DNA of 64,000 bases, taken from Thaumasiovibrio subtropicus (GTDB taxonomy: Bacteria; Pseudomonadota; Gammaproteobacteria; Enterobacterales; Vibrionaceae). A model generated the notes under the pieces. That model was given only the letters and a program-made list of their open reading frames with translations, was not told where the DNA came from and made no database searches. The stretch covers positions 2,913,580-2,977,579 of the forward strand of contig NZ_AP023054.1 in assembly GCF_019703835.1 (NCBI RefSeq). Direction: 5' to 3'. Below, one piece after another: positions 57,972 through 64,000 of this stretch. Made by a program: the position numbers and the translations under genes. The first letter of the stretch is position 1, and each line of letters begins with the position of its first letter.

Positions 57972-57999
57972 TTGACGCTGGCGTTTTTTCTGATAGCAT
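57972..57999 (+). promoter_or_regulatory. Candidate sigma-70 promoter of ssrA
   Basis: TTGACG and TAGCAT separated by 16 bases, ending about 12 bases before the mature tmRNA 5' end. Confidence 0.5.
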
Positions 58000-58011
58000 T
58001 TCTAGATCTCA

Positions 58012-58379
58012 GGGGCTGATTCAGGATTCGACAGGATCACGAAGGCTCGTGGAGCATGCCGAGGTGCGGTTGGCCTCGCTAAAAAACCGCAAAAAAATAG
58101 TCGCAAACGACGAAAACTACGCACTAGCAGCTTAATAACCTGCATAGAGCCTATCCTCCCTAGCCTTAGCCTGTAGGACGGGGATCCAGGGTAGTCAAAC
58201 CCAAACAGGATCGCGTGGATGATTTGACCTGGGATCTGAAGCGTTAAACTCGATTCAGGTGTGTCTCTGTATGGCGTGTTTGTCCGCAGTGCATTGACGA
58301 GAATAAAGATAAACTAAGCATGTAGCGCCATTAGTTAGACTGATTTTGGACGCGGGTTCAACTCCCGCCAGCTCCACCA
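58012..58379 (+). ncRNA. ssrA: Transfer-messenger RNA (tmRNA, SsrA)
   Basis: tmRNA rescues stalled ribosomes and tags incomplete proteins for proteolysis. The 5' end GGGGCTGATTCAGGATTCGA and the 3' end GGTTCAACTCCCGCCAGCTC then CACCA form the tRNA-like acceptor and T arm. The tag frame (58103-58135) encodes ANDENYALAA plus stop, the same tag as E. coli. The 3' end is the attachment site used by the adjacent integrase. A minus-strand frame across it is spurious. Confidence 0.98.
58356..58379 (+). other. Likely attachment site: 3' end of ssrA
   Basis: The T-arm and acceptor end of ssrA directly precede a P4-type integrase, the classical attB of ssrA-targeting islands. The other att copy is not in the window, so the core cannot be delimited. 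Confidence 0.6.
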
Positions 58380-58388
58380 AACGTTTGG

Positions 58389-58418
58389 AACGGGACGTCT
58401 CAGGACGTCCCGTTTTAG
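58389..58418 (+). terminator. Rho-independent terminator of ssrA
   Basis: AACGGGACGT and ACGTCCCGTT arms around a short loop, then TTA. It lies just past the attachment site and may therefore belong to the island side. Confidence 0.8.
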
Positions 58419-58494
58419 TATCTAAACCCCTCCAAATCATTAAGTTATCTAATCTTAATGTCTCATGTTGTCTCACAATATCTTGCTGCTTTAA

Positions 58495-58543
58495 TACCCA
58501 ATCATTTACCCTAAGTTCATTGGGTACATTAATTTGGGTAAAA
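58495..58543. repeat. TACCCA-type repeated motifs before the integrase gene
   Basis: Four related motifs: TACCCAAT (58495), TTTACCC (58505), ATTGGGTA (58519) and TTTGGGTAAAA (58533), two in each orientation, directly upstream of the integrase ATG. They look like arm-type integrase sites or an operator. Confidence 0.5.
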
Positions 58544-58547
58544 TCAA

Positions 58548-59759
58548 ATGGCACGGAAGACTCCCCCACTCACAGACAAACAAATCAAGCATTTCAAGCC
58601 AAAAGACAAAGAATATGTGAAGACTGATGGAGATGGCCTACAACTTCGCATTCTGCCAAATGGTACAAAATCTTGGCGATTGCTATATAAAAATCCCGAA
58701 ACGGGAGAGCGATCTAGCTTGTACATCTCTACATACCCAAAGATCTCTCTGGCCAATGCACGAAAAGCGGCTCACGAAGCTAGAGAACTTATTGCTCTTG
58801 GGATTGACCCTAAAAAAAACCGCAAACAGAAACAGAGACAAGCACAACTAGACGCAAATGGGACGTTACTTAAAGTCGCTTCAGACTGGATGGAGGTTAA
58901 AAAATCAACCATTTCTGAAGACTATGCAGCAGATGTATGGCGCTCATTAGAGCTTCATGTCTTCCCCTCACATGCAAACACACCAATAAAAGAAATTACA
59001 GCGCCCATTATGATAGATGCGCTAATGCCCTTACAGGCTGCTGGCTCTCTAGAGACTTTGAGAAGGCTCTGCCAAAGGCTGAACGATATAATGACCTATG
59101 CTGTAAATTGTGGGGCAATCCACTCAAACACACTTCAAGGTATAAAAGCAGCCTTTCTCAAGCCTCGAAAGAAGAACATGCCTACGATACCCCCAAGCGA
59201 GCTTCCAAACCTCATGAGAGACATCCACAAGGCCAATATAAGGGTGCTCACTCGCTATCTAATACACTTTCAGCTACATACTATAACTAGGGCTAGTGAA
59301 GCAGCTGGAGCGAGATGGGAGGAAATCAACTTTGAAGATCGAGTTTGGATTGTACCAGCAGAGAGGATGAAGATGAAAAGGGAGCACCGAATCCCTTTAT
59401 CACAACATGTTATTGACTTATTGAATGATATTAAGCCTATATCATCACATCGAGAGCATATTTTCCCGTCAGATAAAAACCCTTTGGAGCATCGAAGTGA
59501 ACAAGGGGCAAATGCTGCAATAAAACGAATGGGTTATGGTGGGGAGCTAGTTTCACATGGTATGCGCTCCATCGCTAGTACGGCAATGAATGAGCATGGC
59601 TTTGATCCAATGCTAATTGAAGCTTGCTTAGCTCACGTAGACAAAAATGAGGTCAGACGCGCATACAATAGAACTGACTATCTTGAAAGGAGGCGAGAGC
59701 TAATGGAGTGGTGGAGTACGTACATAGTTGATGCACAACAAAAAACCATACACGCGTGA
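58548..59759 (+). CDS. int: P4-type tyrosine integrase of an ssrA-inserted island
   Basis: A 403-residue tyrosine recombinase. An N-terminal DUF4102-like arm-binding domain (PPLTDKQIKHFKPKDKEYVK, GLQLRILPNGTKSWRLLY), a SAM-like core, and a C-terminal catalytic domain with Arg (TITRASEAAGARWEE), HGMRS, HVDKNEVRRAYNRTDY supplying the His/Arg and Tyr nucleophile. The family integrates at tRNA or tmRNA 3' ends; its position 168 bases from ssrA fits. The frame is intact, including an eight-A run at 58812-58819, which matters for judging the frameshifts downstream. Confidence 0.95.
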   Translation: MARKTPPLTDKQIKHFKPKDKEYVKTDGDGLQLRILPNGTKSWRLLYKNPETGERSSLYISTYPKISLANARKAAHEARELIALGIDPKKNRKQKQRQAQLDANGTLLKVASDWMEVKKSTISEDYAADVWRSLELHVFPSHANTPIKEITAPIMIDALMPLQAAGSLETLRRLCQRLNDIMTYAVNCGAIHSNTLQGIKAAFLKPRKKNMPTIPPSELPNLMRDIHKANIRVLTRYLIHFQLHTITRASEAAGARWEEINFEDRVWIVPAERMKMKREHRIPLSQHVIDLLNDIKPISSHREHIFPSDKNPLEHRSEQGANAAIKRMGYGGELVSHGMRSIASTAMNEHGFDPMLIEACLAHVDKNEVRRAYNRTDYLERRRELMEWWSTYIVDAQQKTIHA

Positions 59760-59823
59760 ATTATTATGGTGACACTATGAGGTAGAATTTATCCCATTCT
59801 TTTTTCAATGATGAGAGAGTGGG

Positions 59824-61043
59824 ATGGTTTCAGCCACAACACAAGCAGATATAACCTCAGCAGATAAGACTGGTATTGGCTTCGATTACCAATACTATTT
59901 TTTCTTGTGGAAACTGTTATCACTTGAAATTGGACAAACAGTTGGTCTGGAGTGTAAAGATGATGTGCATACAGATCTAGCTGATGATGTTCAGATTCTC
60001 TATCAAGTAAAACACACTATTAAAACATCAGAAAAAACTAAAAAGCCATCTAACTTAACGACATTTGATATTGATCTTTGGAAAACTCTATCAAATTGGT
60101 CGAAAGTGATCACCGATACTAACGCTTCACGTTCGACACAGAATGAGCAGATAAAATTTATAGATAAAACTTACTTTGTACTTGCCTCAAATAAATCGGA
60201 GTCAAGTAATAATGAATTTGCAAAAATAATCAAATCGCTACAAGAAGGTGAAATCACTATAGAGGAAGCAAGAGAAAACCTGAAATCTCTAAAGAAAAAA
60301 CTCAATCTGATGCAATAAAAAATATTTTGAAGACATCCTAAGTATTCCAAATCAAGTACTTAAATGTTTTCTTGATAGAATTTCATTTCAACTCGAAGAA
60401 AATGACATATTTGATAATTGCTATAAATCAATAAAATCAAAAATGATACCAGAGTCAAAAATATGCCAAGTATTTAGTGATATTGACTCAGCAATTAGGA
60501 AGGATAATTTTATAAACATAAAAAGGAGAAAAATATTTATTAGCTTTGATGATTTCTATAGAAAGTACAGTAGATATTTTGATAATGCACGAAATGAATC
60601 TCTACAAGTATATACTTTTAATGAACAACTGCCTAAAACTTTCAAGACCAACTTTTGTAAAAGCAGTTGTTAGAAATAGAAGACTTTGCCAAGATGATGT
60701 TGAAATAATGGCAGAGTATACATCTCACATGTTAAAAATAAAAAGAAATCTATCTAGTTGGAAGGATAATGGTGATTTAACATACGGAGAATTAGACACA
60801 ATTAGATAAGATAGTATTCAAAGGTGGAAAAATATTTTCAGAAAAAAATATCGTAAAACACCTAAAGAAGAAAAGGCAAATGAAATAGCTATAGACGTTA
60901 TTGACGAAACGCGAGATATAAAAATCAATTTTTCTGATTTACCAGAAAATATTATCCTATCCAATGGATATTATTATTACCTATCAGATATTCCGACATT
61001 AGGTTGGAGATATGACTGGGATAAATATAAAAATGAAAAATAA
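59824..61043 (+). pseudogene. ABC-3C effector, DUF4297-like nuclease, frameshifted
   Basis: The N-terminal frame (59824-60318) has GFDYQYYFFLWKLLSLEIG then VGLECKDDVHTDLADD and ILYQVKHTIKT, a PD-(D/E)xK-like nuclease pattern as in DUF4297. Adding one A at 60275-60278 and one T at 60325-60328, and removing one A at 60635-60638, joins it to downstream frames reading CFLDRISFQLEENDIF and LCQDDVEIMAEYTSHMLKIK, the typical C-terminal part of ABC-3C effectors. One in-frame TAA (60807-60809) interrupts the tail. The rebuilt product is about 406 residues and ends overlapping the next gene. As it stands, only a truncated protein can be made. Confidence 0.7.
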
Positions 61044-61474
61044 AATCAACCATAATTTTCCCATGTGTGTATTGGCACTGAACTCAGTATTACAACATAC
61101 AAAATCTTTGCCTATGGATAAAGCTTTAATAGTTTATCCTCTAGTCTATCAGAAAGAACTTCTTTCATATCTATCTAAAAAGAATAATGAAGTTAAATCT
61201 CTTGATAAGTTAATAATAAACAACCCTCAATGGTTTTCTAACTTCGATGAAATTTTTATGACCAAATAAAACCAACAATTAATGCTATTCAGTATATGTA
61301 CCAAATGATGCATATAGATATAGTTAATGGTGATATCATATTAAAAAAGAGATTCCCTATGCAAAAGAAATGGGGAAACACGTGGAAAAAATATACAAGG
61401 CATCTTTAAATGTTTCCAACATTATTAAAGATCCATCAGACAAACTATATCTAAATTTAAGGGTAAGTTTATGA
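61033..61474 (+). pseudogene. ABC-3C middle component, frameshifted
   Basis: The first frame (61033-61269) reads INHNFPMCVLALNSVLQHTK and SLPMDKALIVYPLVYQKELL, then stops. Adding one T at 61253-61257 and one A at 61343-61348 gives continuous sequence through EIPYAKEMGKHVEKIYKASL to NLRVSL-stop, about 147 residues. The start overlaps the effector end by 11 bases, and the stop overlaps the ATPase ATG (ATGA). Size, position and coupling suit the small middle component of three-component ABC systems, whose role is to link ATPase and effector. The family call is tentative. Confidence 0.6.
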
Positions 61475-63311
61475 TTTTTAATATATCAAAACTTATAGTT
61501 TGGTTTAAGAATGGAACTAAAAGAGAACTGGAATTCTTACCAAATAAAATTAATGTTATTACAGGTAGAAGTAATACAGGTAAGTCTGCAATATTAGATA
61601 TAATAGACTACTGCTTTTTGCGTCTAAGTTTAAATTTTCACAAAGCCAAATTAATGAAAATTCAACTTGGTATGGATTAGTCGTTAGTTCAAACGGAAAT
61701 ACTTATAGCTTTGCTAGAAAAGCACCATATCAATCTAAAGTCTCTGCTGAATACTACTTGTCATCTATCGGGGAAGTTCCAGAGAAACCCACAAGTAACA
61801 CTAATGAAAAAACAGTCAAAAAGTTATTTGAGTCGATTTTTTCTATAGATAGCAATGCAAAGATTGAATATGGTGGAAGTTATATTAAACCCGGTTCAAA
61901 GATATCGGTTAGATATTTCCAAATGTTCAATACCATCTCTGGCGATATTATTGAAAATAGCTCTGGAGTTTTCTTTGACAAACAGAATGATGATAGATAC
62001 AGAGAGGCTCTGCCTCGAATATTCGACTTAGCAGTAGGTATTGAAACTGTAGGTAATGTATTAAAGAAAGAAAAGCTAGATAAGTTAGAAAAAGAATTAT
62101 CAAGGATAGAAAGAAAAACAGAAGAATAAATGACAAAAGAAGTGACTTTATTAACGAAAGAAGCGCTTTGATAAAAAAGCAAAAGAGTATTCAATTATTA
62201 ACCCAGATTTAAATGATGATGAGTCTTGGAAAAATATTTTAAATATTGACATTGAATCAGAACTCCGCCCTGAAGTAATCGATAACAGAGAACAATTAGA
62301 GCAGCAATACTTCAAAGAATTTAATAAAATAAAAAACTAACTAAATTCCAAAATGAATACGACCTATATAAGAATTCACTTCAAAGAATTGAAGATTCAA
62401 TAAAGCCTGTTGATTATTTGAGGAGTCACGACTCTGATCTGATTAAAACTTCAATATTTGAAAATATAACCAGCCATTTATCTGATCAAATTAAGAATAT
62501 TAAATTAGAGAGAGTAAAGCGAACTCCTCTTAGCTTGCAGGTTAACGATGAAATAAAAACCTCAAAGATAAAGCTTAAAGATATTGAAGAAAGATTAAAA
62601 TCTCAGCCTTCTGAAGTATATTCTTTTTCTTCTCTTAAAGAAAAATACTTCTTTATGGGACAATTACTAGCTAAAGCTAACCTATATAATGATAGCACAG
62701 ACTCATACGTTGATTTAGATAAAACCAAAATTGAAAATGAAATAGAAAGCATTAAAGTTGATGACACATCAGAGAAAAAAGAACTAACAATAAAAGCTAT
62801 TGAAGAGATAATTTCTGAATATATTGAAATGGTAGGAACCTCACTTGAAAACTATCAAGGTTATCAACCATATTTCAAATATAAGGAAAAAGCACTATCA
62901 TTAAGAAAGCCAAAGTCAACATTTGAAGAAAATGTTGGTAGTAGTTCAAACCAAATGTTTTTACATTTGTTCTTTATGTTATCTATCCATGAAGTAATCA
63001 AAAATAACAATTCTAGTTTTGTTGCGCCATACTTAATTATTGATCAACCAAGCAGGCCTTATTATGGCGACGAATCTGATGATGAGAAAAAGTTAGATAG
63101 CAGTGATGAGGCAAAAATCAAAAAGGCATTTAAACTTCTGGACGATTTTATATCAAGACAAATAGACTTGAATAGCAATTTTCAGATGATTGTTTTAGAA
63201 CATGTGCCTAAAAAGATATTATCTGAATATAAACATGTGAATATAGTTGAAGAGTTTAGGCATGGAAATGCATTAGTACGTGAAGAGAACATAATAGAAG
63301 ATATAGAGTAA
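61471..63311 (+). pseudogene. ABC-3C SMC-like ATPase (DUF3732 type), frameshifted
   Basis: Starts at ATG 61471 with Walker [21 protein letters not shown]. The rest is split into four more frames. Adding one base at each of T5 (61615-61619), AA (62125-62126), AA (62200-62201) and A6 (62331-62336) restores one frame to 63311, about 615 residues. The middle is coiled coil; the C-terminus (62418-63311 intact) holds SSNQMFLHLFFMLSIHEVI and LIIDQPSRPYY, the DUF3732-type Walker B/D-loop. The last intact piece has no ribosome site, so no functional ATPase is expected unless the shifts are sequencing errors. Confidence 0.72.
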
Positions 63312-63313
63312 TA

Positions 63314-63343
63314 AAAAGGGCTTATTAAATAAGCCCTTTTTTA
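63314..63343. terminator. Bidirectional terminator after the ABC-3C genes
   Basis: AAAAAGGGCTTATT and AATAAGCCCTTTTTT arms with a very short loop. It serves the ATPase gene and the convergent small gene. Confidence 0.88.
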
Positions 63344-63615
63344 TTCACCAATATTTAATTCAGAAAAATTAAAATCTTTTGCTATGCAAATGACAGCATG
63401 CCCCTCTGTCATTAAGAAGCTTTTCTTCTTTAGCTCATAGCGTAAATTATCCAAAAAGTACTTTGTATTCTTTCTCTTTACAAAGGATGTAGAACTTATT
63501 CCACGGAATAGTCGTACAGTTCAGATTTTGCTTGTGCATTAATTCAATTATGTTTTCAGCGATAGCTGACGCGGCTCTTGACATATTTAACTCAATTGTT
63601 GCAATTTGAGAACAT
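63341..63615 (-). pseudogene. Small unknown gene, frameshifted
   Basis: A start ATG at 63615 has an excellent AAGGAGG ribosome site (63625-63632). As written it stops after seven codons. Removing one A in the AAA run at about 63602-63604 (read on the plus strand as TTT) and adding one A near 63452-63456 gives about 91 residues: IATIELNMSRAASAIAENII, IPWNKFYILCKEKEYK, then FLDNLRYELKKKSFLMTEGH and AVICIAKDFNFSELNIGE. I do not recognise the family. It is preceded by tandem 11-bp repeats that may be its operator. Confidence 0.5.
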
Positions 63616-63646
63616 GATAATACACCCTCCTTAAAAAGGGAATAGA

Positions 63647-63701
63647 GAAACCTTAAGGAAACCTTAAGGAAACCTTATAGAACCCTTGCAGAACCCATAA
63701 C
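63647..63701. repeat. Five tandem 11-bp iteron-like repeats
   Basis: Units: GAAACCTTAAG (63647), GAAACCTTAAG (63658), GAAACCTTATA (63669), GAACCCTTGCA (63680), GAACCCATAAC (63691). The first two are identical and the later ones progressively diverged. The 11-base period matches one DNA helical turn. They lie upstream of the minus-strand small gene. Confidence 0.8.
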
Positions 63702-64000
63702 CAACTGAATAATAACAACAAAAAATTTATATTGATTTTAAACCACCTTGGGCTACATTTTAATTGGGAGTCGTCGGCTATGATACAACGCGGTTGCTAC
63801 GCTTCTGTAAGACGTAATTCATCATAGTTCGCAAGGATAGATTGGCTTCTAGTTGCTGTACATTTAAGTGGACGCACATAAGTGACTCAGCGCTGCAATT
63901 TGTTAATCGACTGTTCTTATTTGAATTTAGCAAGCACTCGCCATGCAAGCGGCAATTAAGGCAGGTATAACCAAATCTAGCATGAATCATCATGCTGCCA
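63702..64000. other. Right edge of window, no supported gene
   Basis: Base composition changes near 63760 toward higher GC. A minus-strand frame (63778-63993) with several cysteines could be a fragment of a transposase or other mobile gene, but no motif supports it. Confidence 0.4.

Noticed and set aside
58255..58569. Minus-strand frame across ssrA containing VELAGVEPASK
   Set aside because: It is the antisense of the tmRNA 3' end, a well-known false protein seen wherever ssrA is translated.
60546..60809. Short plus-strand frame as a separate gene
   Set aside because: It is a fragment of the frameshifted ABC-3C effector; no ribosome site of its own.
61758..62129. Short plus-strand frame as a separate gene
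   Set aside because: It is the second piece of the frameshifted DUF3732-type ATPase and continues the protein after one added T.
63778..63993. Cysteine-containing minus-strand frame at the right edge
   Set aside because: Could be a fragment of a mobile gene, but no motif or ribosome site supports it and the window ends.
1..64000. CRISPR array, tRNA or rRNA genes
   Set aside because: No repeat-spacer pattern, tRNA cloverleaf (other than the tmRNA ends) or rRNA-like sequence was seen by eye.

Overview
The window is chromosomal DNA from a gammaproteobacterium of the family Vibrionaceae, most likely Vibrio or a close relative. The evidence is the gene order, small genes typical of Vibrio (DUF3461, DUF3549, DUF3301, DUF2850 types), a tmRNA tag ANDENYALAA, and an integrase next to ssrA, where Vibrio pathogenicity-type islands commonly insert. 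No tRNA or rRNA genes and no CRISPR array were seen.

Layout. 1-3.1 kb: 3' part of glnD and a DUF3461 gene. 3.3-5.0 kb: yqcC-truC-yqcA operon (minus). 5.1-8.2 kb: an AT-rich accessory cassette (XRE regulator, alpha/beta hydrolase, large HTH protein) lying between two direct copies of a ~265-bp MITE-like repeat. 8.2-13.3 kb: DUF3549/DUF3301/DUF2789 genes, small unknowns, DUF2310, syd and queF. 13.5-17.4 kb: a TPR protein with a ruined GGDEF domain followed by an intact GGEEF diguanylate cyclase. 18.2-26.5 kb: ppnN, xni, rlmM, ygdD, a TEX30-like hydrolase, gcvA, the GcvB small RNA, csdA-csdE and tcdA. 26.5-39.3 kb: mltA, argA and recC-recB-recD, in the enterobacterial order but without ptrA. 39.4-43.8 kb: a TDT-family transporter with a divergent LysR regulator, a Tag-like glycosylase divergent from SOS gene yebG, and dapD. 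43.8-48.4 kb: an AvrD-like/P-loop gene pair with a LuxR-type regulator, a lipoprotein and an MFS pump. 48.7-58.4 kb: dnaJ, dnaK, grpE, nadK, recN, bamE, ratB, ratA, smpB and ssrA, with readable heat-shock and LexA sites. 58.4-64 kb: an island inserted at the 3' end of ssrA, with a P4-type integrase and a three-component ABC (ABC-3C) defence-type module broken by many one-base changes in homopolymers.

How genes work together. RecBCD, RecN, YebG and the Tag-like glycosylase are repair functions, and recN and yebG have LexA boxes. grpE and dnaK each have their own sigma-32 promoter, so the three chaperone genes form two heat-shock units. SmpB and tmRNA form the ribosome-rescue pair. CsdA, CsdE and TcdA act together in sulfur transfer and t6A modification. 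GcvA and GcvB form a divergent glycine-responsive pair.

The best candidates for something undescribed are the AvrD-like/kinase-like/LuxR cluster (possible small-molecule signal synthesis and sensing), the repeat-bounded XRE/hydrolase/HTH cassette, and the ABC-3C island with its iteron-like tandem repeat.
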